Virus record (IMG/VR): IMGVR_UViG_3300037104_000207
Span: 1-43,733 of that record
DNA from: a virus
Reading direction: 5' to 3' (one strand)
Length of the DNA: 43,733 nucleotides
The position numbers and the translations under genes are program-made. The notes under the pieces are model-generated. The model saw only the letters and a program-made list of their open reading frames with translations, ran no database searches and was not told the DNA's origin. Positions 1 to 5,358 of this stretch are shown here, piece after piece. How positions within the stretch are numbered: position 1 is the stretch's first letter; every line of letters starts with the position of its first letter.

Positions 1-12
1 CCCCTCCGTTTG
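1..12. repeat. Left copy of 12-bp terminal direct repeat
   Basis: CCCCTCCGTTTG at 1-12 is identical to 43722-43733. It is either the overlap left when a circular assembly was opened, or a 12-base cohesive-end sequence written at both ends. It lies inside a coding frame that stays open across the join. Confidence 0.85.
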
Positions 13-89
13 AGAATGCGAACGAACGCCGCTTCCACCAGGATCACGGCGGCAATGAACAGCACGACGAACCACTCGCCGCCGGTCAT
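1..89 (-). CDS. Small membrane protein crossing the sequence join (32 aa when joined)
   Basis: The ATG at 89-87 overlaps the stop of the upstream gene (ATGA). The frame is open to position 1, and if the ends are joined over the shared 12 bases it continues to a TGA at 43714-43712, giving 32 residues. After a short N-terminus (MTGGEW) there is one hydrophobic segment, then a basic end (ILKRRGLK). This is the shape of a single-pass membrane peptide. Its last codons contain the GGAGGGG ribosome binding site of the next gene (43614-43715). Function unknown. Clean continuity through the join supports both the gene and circularity. Confidence 0.6.
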   Translation of the reverse strand, partial: MTGGEWFVVLFIAAVILVEAAFVRILKRR

Positions 90-229
90 TTGTCGTGGCC
101 GCGTTGACTGGCCTTAGTCGGACGGAATTGCGCCGCCCATTTTTGATACGCCGGCGAATAGATGTACTCGCGCTTATGGTAGCGTTTGTACGGCGACATC
201 TTGCGCTTGGCGTTTGCGTCTTTGGTCAT
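86..229 (-). CDS. Small basic phage protein (47 aa)
   Basis: The ATG at 229-227 follows an AAAGGTG ribosome binding site and overlaps the upstream stop; its own TGA overlaps the next start. The product is very basic and rich in Tyr and Lys (KRKMSPYKRYHKREY near the N-terminus), with no membrane segment and no domain I recognise. A nucleic-acid-binding role would fit the charge but is only inference. It belongs to the leftward operon of small coupled genes. Confidence 0.55.
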   Translation of the reverse strand: MTKDANAKRKMSPYKRYHKREYIYSPAYQKWAAQFRPTKASQRGHDK

Positions 230-333
230 GGTTCACCTTTATTTTGTGCGGCTTGTTTTGCGTGGACTGCCGCTATCGCCGCACGTTGCCAGCGGGCAAT
301 CTCTATCAGAACCAGTAGGCGAATGTCACTCAT
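226..333 (-). CDS. Small helical phage protein (35 aa)
   Basis: The ATG at 333-331 overlaps the stop of the 115-aa gene upstream, and the TGA overlaps the next ATG. The peptide is a predicted amphipathic helix (LLVLIEIARWQRAAIAAVHA) with a polar tail. No known family. The evidence for the gene is the two ATGA junctions in a tightly packed series; codon usage is too short to judge. Confidence 0.45.
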   Translation of the reverse strand: MSDIRLLVLIEIARWQRAAIAAVHAKQAAQNKGEP

Positions 334-677
334 AATTCGCTCACGTCGCTAGGGGTGCCCCACAATGTCGGGCGCCCCATCTTGCCGAATGAACCCTTGC
401 GGGGTTCGCCCTTGGATACGCAGTCGGCCAGGTCATGCCGTGCCAATGCCTGCAGCGCAGCGAACAAGCGTATGCGTGCGGCTTTGCCGGCGTCGGTGGT
501 GGCGTTCTCTTTAGCGAATAGCCGTTCCGCCAGCGTGGTAGTGTCGATCGTAGCTGGCCTGACTACGTTGGCCACAAGATAGCGGCGGACGTGGCCGGCA
601 ACCTTGGGATAGGCAACCTTCCACGCTTGATCGGGCGCCAGTAGGCGTTCCCAAAATGTCGATTGTGATAGGCTCAT
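330..677 (-). CDS. Hypothetical phage protein, 115 aa
   Basis: I place the start at the ATG at 677-675, preceded by GAAGGAGTGACC; an upstream in-frame ATG would lengthen it by 17 residues but lacks a ribosome binding site. The product is soluble and mainly helical, beginning MSLSQSTFWERLLAPDQAW, with basic patches (HVRRYL, RIRLFAALQALARH) that could suit nucleic-acid contact. No family recognised. The stop overlaps the start of the 35-aa gene. Confidence 0.65.
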   Translation of the reverse strand: MSLSQSTFWERLLAPDQAWKVAYPKVAGHVRRYLVANVVRPATIDTTTLAERLFAKENATTDAGKAARIRLFAALQALARHDLADCVSKGEPRKGSFGKMGRPTLWGTPSDVSEL

Positions 678-792
678 GGTCACTCCTTCGATAGGTTGTT
701 GAGCAAGGCGCGGGCTTCTACGATCCATTCATTCATGGACTGGCAAGCGTCGTCACCATCCCAGTCAAGCCCTTCGCCCCGCTGGTGCGTTT

Positions 793-827
793 AAGTGCCC
801 GCCAAGGTATTACCCTAGCGGGCACTT
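793..827. terminator. Hairpin with T-run (possible bidirectional terminator)
   Basis: A perfect 10-bp stem AAGTGCCCGC / GCGGGCACTT (793-802 with 818-827) with a 15-base loop is followed on the plus strand by TTTTTG. On the minus strand it begins 4 bases after the TAA of the 66-aa gene, but is followed only by TTAAACG, so leftward termination is probably partial. Between it and the next leftward gene (678-792) an open minus frame of about 34 codons ends at 680, next to that gene's start. It looks coding but has no good start and may be a remnant. Confidence 0.6.
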
Positions 828-831
828 TTTG

Positions 832-1032
832 TTATCTGTACCGCCAAGGATCGGCGGGACGTGGCGGGGAAAGTTGGCGCCGAATAGCGGTGTCCAACTC
901 GTCCCGGTTCTCTTTAATGAAGGCCCGCTTAGACTGGCGTGAACCTCGCCACCAATTATACAGCCCTTCATCGTTATCGATCCATTGCGCCCTATCGGTA
1001 TCGTTGAGAGTTGGTAAATCCCGGCCACTCAC
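832..1032 (-). CDS. Hypothetical phage protein, 66 aa (GTG start)
   Basis: The GTG at 1032-1030 overlaps the TGA of the upstream 352-aa gene (GTGA), a coupling used repeatedly in this operon. The product is soluble, rich in Trp, Arg and Asp (IDNDEGLYNWWRGSRQSKRA), and ends PADPWRYR. The composition resembles many small phage early proteins, but I assign no family. A strong hairpin follows the stop. Confidence 0.65.
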   Translation of the reverse strand: MSGRDLPTLNDTDRAQWIDNDEGLYNWWRGSRQSKRAFIKENRDELDTAIRRQLSPPRPADPWRYR

Positions 1033-2087
1033 GACACGATCCCCAATTCGCGGGCGCAGTGTTCAATCTCAGGCCAGGTGACGACATGGCAGCCGGCATG
1101 AACGGTGCCGTCCGCGTCGATGCGGTCAATGTGGAACGTGCCAAGTGGTATCGAGTGGCCGTTCTTTTCCCAAAACCGTCCCGTGGCCCGGCACTCGGCA
1201 ATCATTTGGAAAGCCTTGCGCCCATGTGATACGGGGAACTCGGCGCCGCGTGAAGTCTGGATATCGTCGCCCTTCACCCGGAGCATGGTGCCGGCTGGTG
1301 CCGTCTCGTTCCATCCCCATACCACGGGCTTGCCGGCACGCCACGCGGCAACCTTGTCCGCCTGTATGATGGTATAGGCAGCAAGATGCGCGGCGTGTTC
1401 ATCATCCGTGAGAGTAGAGCTAAGGCCCCATCGGCGGGACGGGTCACCATCGGCGTATAGATCATGCCGGCCACCCTCGATGTATTCCGCTTTATCGCGT
1501 GCCCATTGGGCAGCACGGCGGATTGCGTCCCGTGCCGTTTTCTCAGACCGCCGCAAGTCGCGCTTGGCAATGCGGGCTTGCACCTTGGCTATGACTTCAT
1601 CCGAAATAGCCGGGCAGGTGACACGCTGGCGCAATCCAAAAAACTCGGCCATTTCGTTAGTCTTGTCGGCGCTGGCCTGATAGCTCGCAACCTGCCGTTC
1701 AAGATCATAGGGCGTGGAACGGGCGAAGGCGTCAACCTCATTGTTCAATTCGACTTGCGCTTTTTTGATATCAGCAGCGGTAGGATCATTGCGCACGTCA
1801 TGAACATTGAACACCGGCACGTTGAGGCCACGCAAGGCGGAACGTGCAATGTTTTTGTGCCCGCCCGTGCTGCTGCTATAGCTCTGAGTGGTGAACAGCA
1901 CGCATTGGCCTTTGCGCTTGCGATTGACAAACCGCGCAATGTGGAAGTGGTAGCCATAGCTGAAGATCGTGGCGCCCTCAAAAAACATCCGGCCATCGGA
2001 CGCCTTGCCGTAAGCTTGGCCAGTCTGTTGCGCCCACGCATGGGCTAGGTTCGCATGTGACCCGAACACGGTCCTAGTGCGTGCCAT
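1029..2087 (-). CDS. Conserved hypothetical phage protein, 352 aa
   Basis: This is the largest gene of the leftward early operon. The ATG at 2087 is preceded by AGAGGGAAACGACA. The N-terminal part (residues 5-60) has an F-G-S-H...AWAQQ...FFEG..IFSYG..F pattern, the middle is a charged helical region (about 110-200, rich in Arg, Lys, Glu and Ala), and the C-terminus has a compact motif ending GTVHAGCHVVTWPEIE. I recognise this arrangement from uncharacterised proteins of many proteobacterial phages, but no function is established. There are no membrane segments or catalytic motifs I can name. Confidence 0.8.
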   Translation of the reverse strand: MARTRTVFGSHANLAHAWAQQTGQAYGKASDGRMFFEGATIFSYGYHFHIARFVNRKRKGQCVLFTTQSYSSSTGGHKNIARSALRGLNVPVFNVHDVRNDPTAADIKKAQVELNNEVDAFARSTPYDLERQVASYQASADKTNEMAEFFGLRQRVTCPAISDEVIAKVQARIAKRDLRRSEKTARDAIRRAAQWARDKAEYIEGGRHDLYADGDPSRRWGLSSTLTDDEHAAHLAAYTIIQADKVAAWRAGKPVVWGWNETAPAGTMLRVKGDDIQTSRGAEFPVSHGRKAFQMIAECRATGRFWEKNGHSIPLGTFHIDRIDADGTVHAGCHVVTWPEIEHCARELGIVS

Positions 2088-2154
2088 TGTCGTTTCCCTC
2101 TTGTCGGCTTGATTGCCGTTCTAGGCGCCCGTATAGAGCGCCTAGGGCTGCAAT

Positions 2155-2457
2155 CTAACGTATGCACAATAGGTCGTTCGGGCTGCCCCATATTCGTTGT
2201 GTGCCGTGATCGCGGTCAACGCCGTGATAGCGTGGCTTGCCGTTTTTATAGAACCACTCGATTGACGCGAGAATGTCAGGATCGCGCAGGTTGCGGAAGG
2301 AAATAAATTTGCCCCATTGCGGGCCAAAGCCGTGCCACGGCACAATTCCTAAGAATTGCCAACTGCCGCTTGGCTCCATGCCGATAGCAGGTCGCCCGAT
2401 ATGGCCTTCATCGGTCAAGCTGTACGTTTCACTGCGGCGGATGATTTGCATTGTCAT
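2155..2457 (-). CDS. Hypothetical phage protein, 100 aa
   Basis: The ATG at 2457 is preceded by AAGGAAAGCAGCC. The product is soluble and rich in Trp, Gly and Pro, with a central segment (SWQFLGIVPWHGFGPQWG) and a basic C-terminal half. No known family. The plus-strand frames over it have poor composition, so the minus reading is preferred. It lies between the 96-aa and 352-aa genes in the same operon. Confidence 0.65.
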   Translation of the reverse strand: MTMQIIRRSETYSLTDEGHIGRPAIGMEPSGSWQFLGIVPWHGFGPQWGKFISFRNLRDPDILASIEWFYKNGKPRYHGVDRDHGTQRIWGSPNDLLCIR

Positions 2458-2477
2458 GGCTGCTTTCCTTACTTGGT

Positions 2478-2768
2478 TTAGGTCACTTTCAACTGACGAA
2501 TGGCATCCGCAATTTGTCTTTTTGCCTGCCCGTACCCGTCATCAGTGCATCCGTTGTCGTAAGTAGACCCCCGGCAATCGTCGATTTGATCCGCAATCAA
2601 AGCGGCGGCCTCCAAAATCTCATTGCGGAGATTATTGCGGAGATTAACACCCCCACAAGCCAGGCGAGCGCGGCTCAGGGTAGCAGCACTAATCTCAGGC
2701 AGTTTGCTATCAGTAACATCATCAATGTCTGCCAGCAATTCCTCCAAAGCGGCGCGGTGTGCGGTCAT
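2478..2768 (-). CDS. Hypothetical helical phage protein, 96 aa
   Basis: An acidic, mostly helical protein starting MTAHRAALEELLADIDDV, with three Cys residues and a C-terminal helix (AKRQIADAIRQL). The ATG at 2768 lies 3 bases past the stop of the upstream gene with a weak GGTTGAG ribosome binding site. No domain recognised; early-operon context only. Confidence 0.65.
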   Translation of the reverse strand: MTAHRAALEELLADIDDVTDSKLPEISAATLSRARLACGGVNLRNNLRNEILEAAALIADQIDDCRGSTYDNGCTDDGYGQAKRQIADAIRQLKVT

Positions 2769-2771
2769 GGC

Positions 2772-2993
2772 TCAACCACCCACTGCATGACCGTGGCGGC
2801 GGCAATAGGCCCGGCACGATGCTTTGGTAGTTCCACTAAAAACAACGCCCTTGCCGTCAATCATAACGTGCCAGCGTGCCCCATAGGCATTGAGACGGAG
2901 GATTTTTGCGTTCGCGCCCGCCAAAGCGCCGATGCCAAGGTAGGGCCAGTCGCGAAGGTTAGAGCCGTGTCCCTGTGCGTCTTTCATGGTCAA
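2772..2993 (-). CDS. Hypothetical phage protein, 73 aa
   Basis: The ATG at 2993 has a clear GGGAG site five to nine bases upstream (AACGGGAGTTGACC). The C-terminal half (ARWHVMIDGKGVVFSGTTKA, then CRAYCRRHGH) resembles small phage proteins in which a short beta-sheet is followed by a helix. No function is known. The Cys/His-rich end (C-x3-C-x3-H-x-H) could bind a metal, but that is inference. Confidence 0.65.
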   Translation of the reverse strand: MTMKDAQGHGSNLRDWPYLGIGALAGANAKILRLNAYGARWHVMIDGKGVVFSGTTKASCRAYCRRHGHAVGG

Positions 2994-3017
2994 CTCCCGT
3001 TAACTAAGTCCGCTTGT

Positions 3018-3101
3018 TCAACCTCTGACATTTATTCGCTTAATGCCGCGTGCGATGGCGGATAACGGGCGCACGGTGTTCGCTTGCATTGTGTCGGGCA
3101 T
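3018..3101 (-). CDS. Short leader-type peptide, 27 aa
   Basis: The ATG at 3101 is preceded by GAGGGAAAACGACA, almost the same initiation region as the 352-aa gene (GAGGGAAACGACA). The product MPDTMQANTV...RINVRG is basic and short. It lies directly downstream of the palindromic promoter candidate at 3125-3157. It may be a real small protein or a leader for coupled translation; the duplicated initiation region favours translation. Confidence 0.4.
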   Translation of the reverse strand: MPDTMQANTVRPLSAIARGIKRINVRG

Positions 3102-3124
3102 TGTCGTTTTCCCTCTTTCAATAG

Positions 3125-3157
3125 TTGACATAGGCCATATGCCTTATGCCTTGTCAA
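3125..3157 (-). promoter_or_regulatory. Palindromic promoter/operator candidate (leftward)
   Basis: TTGACA reads inward from both ends (3125-3130 on plus, 3157-3152 on minus) and the arms extend as TTGACA(T)AGGC / GCCTTGTCAA. For leftward genes the -35 would be 3157-3152 and the -10 CCTATG or TATGTC at about 3134-3127 with 17-19 bp spacing, which is weak. The symmetry suggests a protein-binding site overlapping the promoter. Confidence 0.45.
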
Positions 3158-3281
3158 CCTCATTTTGCAATTTTATTTTTGGCAGGGATACCTTGATACG
3201 CCGGGAAGCAAGGCCGGCCTTGGACGCTGCGAGTATTCGACGGGCCTTGGATTGCGCTAGGCGTTTAGGTGGCTGTGCCAT
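3144..3281 (-). CDS. Small basic protein, 45 aa
   Basis: This is the first frame of the leftward operon. The ATG at 3281 is preceded by GATAGGAC (AGGA close to the start). The product begins MAQPPKRLAQSKARRIL and is Lys/Arg-rich throughout (KAGLASRRIKVSLPKIKL), a profile seen in small DNA-binding or host-takeover peptides. No family recognised. Its 3' end overlaps the palindromic element at 3125-3157, which lowers confidence. Confidence 0.45.
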   Translation of the reverse strand: MAQPPKRLAQSKARRILAASKAGLASRRIKVSLPKIKLQNEVDKA

Positions 3282-3376
3282 GTCCTATCGCTCTACTGGC
3301 CTAAAGGTGTCAATAAGGCTCAAAGGCCGCTAAGGCGAGCGCCGGTACAGCGTCGTCGCCTACTGGCCTAAGAGCC

Positions 3377-3405
3377 ATATGACGCCTATAGAACCCATAA
3401 GTCAA
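3377..3405 (-). promoter_or_regulatory. Leftward sigma70-type promoter
   Basis: On the minus strand, TTGACT (3405-3400), a 17-bp spacer and TCATAT (3382-3377). Transcription would start near 3370 and run into the 45-aa gene and the leftward operon. One copy of the CTACTGGCCTAA repeat (3360-3371) lies at the predicted start point, so it may be an operator. Confidence 0.5.
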
Positions 3406-3461
3406 TCCGCGCCGATCAATATCACGTTTTTGTGATCGTGCTATGTCCTATGCATTCTATC

Positions 3462-3478
3462 GCGCAATATTGTTGCGC
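3462..3478. promoter_or_regulatory. 17-bp palindromic operator, site 1
   Basis: GCGCAATATTGTTGCGC: perfect 6-bp arms GCGCAA/TTGCGC around a 5-bp centre. The same motif recurs at 3657, 3672, 3741 and 11070, with a degenerate copy at 6830. Inferred to bind a dimeric regulator. Confidence 0.6.
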
Positions 3479-3534
3479 TATCCCTGCCGCTCCCTGGCCA
3501 CCTGTACCCCGTGCTCGTGTTTCCCCGCATTCGG

Positions 3535-3654
3535 GCAAAACCCGAATAATGTTCCATAATCTTGTAATTTTATTGCGCCGCGCGGTATTATTGCGCGCAA
3601 GCAAAACCCGAATAATGTTCCATAATCTTGTAATTTTATTGCGCCGCGCGGTAT
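3535..3654. repeat. 54-bp perfect direct repeat, two copies
   Basis: 3535-3588 and 3601-3654 are identical over 54 bases (starting GCAAAACCCGAATAATG and ending GCGCCGCGCGGTAT), with a period of 66 bp. Each unit carries GTAATTTTATTGCG, which also occurs at 11041. Only the first copy is followed by TAT, so that it completes a TTGTAA-N18-TATTAT promoter. Non-coding iterated sequence of this kind is typical of replication origins, packaging sites or regulator-binding arrays. Confidence 0.9.
3562..3591 (+). promoter_or_regulatory. Rightward promoter candidate inside the repeat
   Basis: TTGTAA (3562-3567), an 18-bp spacer and TATTAT (3586-3591) on the plus strand. A degenerate operator (GCGCGG-TATTA-TTGCGC, 3580-3596) overlaps the -10, the same arrangement as at 6813. 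Confidence 0.4.
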
Positions 3655-3656
3655 CC

Positions 3657-3688
3657 GCGCAATATTATTGCGCGCAATAATCTTGCGT
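3657..3688. promoter_or_regulatory. Two overlapping 17-bp palindromic operators, sites 2 and 3
   Basis: GCGCAATATTATTGCGC at 3657-3673 is perfect. It shares two bases with GCGCAATAATCTTGCGT at 3672-3688 (one mismatch). The 17-mer CGCGCAATAATCTTGCG at 3671-3687 is repeated exactly as the -35/-10 spacer of the capsid promoter (11069-11085). The overlapping sites suggest cooperative binding. Confidence 0.6.
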
Positions 3689-3740
3689 ATTCCGTTGTAA
3701 ACCATTGATAACACACATTATTTATAAATCGGTCCTGGTC

Positions 3741-3757
3741 GCGCAATATTATTGCGC
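3741..3757. promoter_or_regulatory. 17-bp palindromic operator, site 4
   Basis: GCGCAATATTATTGCGC, identical to the copy at 3657-3673. It lies just downstream of an AT-rich stretch with a weak rightward promoter (TTGTAA at 3695-3700, N17, TTATTT). Confidence 0.6.
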
Positions 3758-3772
3758 AACAAAAAGACCGGG

Positions 3773-3790
3773 GGGTACGCCGGCGTACCC
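3773..3790. repeat. 18-bp perfect palindrome upstream of the small terminase gene
   Basis: GGGTACGCCGGCGTACCC is perfectly self-complementary with no loop, so it is more likely a protein-binding or cleavage site than an RNA hairpin. About 92 bp lie between it and the small terminase start. Phage packaging sites often lie near this gene, which makes it a candidate; there is no direct evidence. Confidence 0.6.
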
Positions 3791-3845
3791 TTGCCTTCGA
3801 TCGGCGTGTGCGCTTTTTTCTCCAAATATTCTCGCACGCGGCGAT

Positions 3846-3874
3846 TTGACAATGGAACCGCGCCGTGCTAACGG
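3846..3874 (+). promoter_or_regulatory. Promoter candidate for the terminase operon
   Basis: TTGACA (3846-3851), a 17-bp spacer and TAACGG (3869-3874). The -10 is poor. The predicted start point lies close to the ATG at 3882, so the gene may instead be served mainly by the upstream candidates at 3562 and 3695. Confidence 0.35.
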
Positions 3875-3881
3875 GGGCACG

Positions 3882-4418
3882 ATGGGAACGGAACTTACCG
3901 AAATAGAGGAATATGGTCCTGCCATGAGCGCCCTGACGGCGCTTCAGCGGGAGTTCGTCTATCAGTGGTGCGAGCACCCGAATTACAACGGAGCGCAGCT
4001 TGTGGCGGCGGCCGGTTTTCAGGGGAACGCCAACACGCTGCGGGTCACCGCGCATCGACTGACGCACGACGAAAAAATTCTTGCAGCGATGAATGAGGAA
4101 GCCGGTAAGCGGATCAAGACCGGAGGGCTGATCGGTGTGCAGGCGATCATCAAGATCGCGCTCAATGAGCAGCACAAGGATCATTTGAAGGCGGCACTCG
4201 CGCTGCTCGACCGCACCGGCTTCCACGCATTGAGTGAACACAAGGTCACAGTTGACGACAAGCGCCCGCAGACGAAAGCGGAGTTGGTCGAAGCGGTGCG
4301 TCGTGTCGCAGCCGAGGCTGGCCTGACGGCGGACGCAGCGGAAAAGTTGATCGGACAAGGCGCGACGGACGTGGTAGACGCCACGTTCGAGGAAATCCCC
4401 AACGTGGAGGACTTGTGA
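3882..4418 (+). CDS. terS: Terminase small subunit
   Basis: Binds the packaging site on phage DNA and delivers it to the large terminase. I start it at the ATG at 3882 (preceded by AACGGGGGCACG), giving 178 residues; the frame is open further upstream but that part is operator sequence. Residues about 15-80 form the helix-turn-helix-like DNA-binding region of small terminases (TALQREFVYQWCEHP, then GAQLVAAAGF and LTHDEKILAAMNEEAGKRI), followed by a helical oligomerisation region and an acidic tail (DATFEEIPNVEDL). Position immediately upstream of the large subunit, with three small genes between, supports the call. Its stop overlaps the next start. Confidence 0.85.
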   Translation: MGTELTEIEEYGPAMSALTALQREFVYQWCEHPNYNGAQLVAAAGFQGNANTLRVTAHRLTHDEKILAAMNEEAGKRIKTGGLIGVQAIIKIALNEQHKDHLKAALALLDRTGFHALSEHKVTVDDKRPQTKAELVEAVRRVAAEAGLTADAAEKLIGQGATDVVDATFEEIPNVEDL

Positions 4419-4990
4419 TGGCTAGGAAAATATTCGGGTGGGCGTCGGTTGCTCTGTGGGTACTTCTAGTCGTGGGTGCGATCTGCGTGACTGCCACCTT
4501 GGCGAACGCGACGGAGCGGCGGCATGTCGTGCATCACCACTACCGGCATCATGTCGTGCGGCACCACGTCAAGCACCACGTTCGTCATGTCGTGCATCGC
4601 CACTTCCATCGGCGTGTTGTGCGCCGGGTAGTCGCCGCTCCCTCGGTTTTCTTCAGTGGCGGCCTGGTCGAGCAAGCGCGAGCCTATTTGGGCGAGACGG
4701 CGGCGCAGGTCGGGGTGCGGCGTAATCTGTGGTGCGCAGCCTTCATGAACAAACTGTTGAACGGGGGCACGCACTCCGACCTGGCCGCGAGCTACAGTCA
4801 CTATGGGCGGCCGGCGTCGGCGGGCTGCGTCGGCTGTATCGCGGTGACCTCGCGGCGGGGCGGCGGCCATGTTGGAGTTGTCACCGGCTGGCAACGCAAC
4901 AATCCAATAATCGTCAGTGGCAACCACGGGCGCCGCGTGGGCGAGGGGGTCTATCCGCGTACCCGAATTGTGTCCCTGCGCTGGCCATAG
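4418..4990 (+). CDS. Exported CHAP-like cell-wall hydrolase (TIGR02594 type) with His-rich linker
   Basis: Likely a peptidoglycan amidase or endopeptidase acting in the periplasm. The ATG at 4418 overlaps the small terminase stop, with GGAGG upstream. Domains of the 190-aa product: N-terminal hydrophobic signal or anchor (residues 8-30); a His-rich stretch at 36-64 with 14 His in 29 residues; then a TIGR02594/NlpC-P60-like domain from about 82, with Cys106 in LWCAAF, His151 in GGHVGVVTG and the SGNH segment at 167-170 as the apparent catalytic set. The ending RIVSLRWP matches this family. Unusually, it sits between the terminase subunits, far from the main lysis cassette. Two membrane-protein genes follow, so it may be part of a second lysis unit or a virion-associated enzyme. 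Confidence 0.75.
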   Translation: MARKIFGWASVALWVLLVVGAICVTATLANATERRHVVHHHYRHHVVRHHVKHHVRHVVHRHFHRRVVRRVVAAPSVFFSGGLVEQARAYLGETAAQVGVRRNLWCAAFMNKLLNGGTHSDLAASYSHYGRPASAGCVGCIAVTSRRGGGHVGVVTGWQRNNPIIVSGNHGRRVGEGVYPRTRIVSLRWP

Positions 4991-4999
4991 GAGTTTGCG

Positions 5000-5194
5000 A
5001 TGTATAGTCTCTTTGATCGACTGCGTGATCTGCATGTGACGCTTCAGTGGGCGACGTTCTACGCCGGCTGGTTCGTGCTGCTGCTGATCTTCGCCTGGAA
5101 TGCCTGGCACGCTCACCGCCTCAATGCGCTGCGGGCGCGGATCGTGGTACTCGAAGCGCACATCGAGGCGCTGCAACCAACGGGAGTTCGCTGA
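5000..5194 (+). CDS. Small membrane protein with C-terminal coiled coil (64 aa)
   Basis: The ATG at 5000 follows AGGAGTTTGCG. One strong transmembrane segment (about residues 18-36, FYAGWFVLLLIFAWNAW) is followed by an amphipathic heptad region (LNALRARIVVLEAHIEALQ). This is the shape of a small inner-membrane spanin-like or holin-accessory protein. The stop overlaps the next start (TGATG). Direct linkage to the upstream wall hydrolase suggests a lysis or envelope role; no family assigned. Confidence 0.65.
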   Translation: MYSLFDRLRDLHVTLQWATFYAGWFVLLLIFAWNAWHAHRLNALRARIVVLEAHIEALQPTGVR

Positions 5195-5358
5195 TGTCAA
5201 AGTTCAAACGACTGATCCCCCCACACGCCATCGCCATCTTCCTGGTGGTGTCGCTCCTGCTCGCGCTCGACACCGGCCACTACATTCTCGCTGCTCTGTG
5301 CGGTGTCGGGGTGATCGTCGGCGCGACCGCGATGGGCTGTAAAATCCTGAAGCTCTGA
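5194..5358 (+). CDS. Small two-pass membrane protein, holin-like (54 aa)
   Basis: Start and stop overlap both neighbours by the ATG/TGA arrangement. A basic N-terminus (MSKFKR) precedes two hydrophobic segments (residues about 11-27 and 30-48) and a short basic tail (CKILKL). Size and topology fit a small holin or pinholin-like peptide, and the neighbouring hydrolase fits that reading. No sequence family recognised. Confidence 0.6.
   Translation: MSKFKRLIPPHAIAIFLVVSLLLALDTGHYILAALCGVGVIVGATAMGCKILKL

Larger units (their letters stand above)
3282..3881. other. Gene-free control region between the leftward and rightward operons
   Basis: About 600 bp with no convincing gene. Short frames here are produced by repeated sequence. 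It holds a leftward promoter (3377-3405), two copies of CTACTGGCCTAA (3293-3304, 3360-3371), a small ATCAC...GTGAT inverted repeat (3421-3436), a perfect 54-bp direct repeat, several GCGCAA-N5-TTGCGC palindromes, an 18-bp perfect palindrome, a T-rich stretch (GCGCTTTTTTC near 3810) and rightward promoters before the small terminase gene. It is the obvious candidate for transcription control and possibly the packaging start or replication origin. Confidence 0.75.

Noticed and set aside
3422-3680. Frames of 60 and 82 codons on both strands in the repeat region
   Set aside because: They arise from the 54-bp repeats and palindromes, contain repeated peptide blocks, lack ribosome binding sites and overlap operators.
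3705-3881. Upstream extension of the small terminase frame
   Set aside because: It would translate operator and palindrome sequence and lacks a ribosome binding site; the ATG at 3882 behind GGGGG fits the family start.
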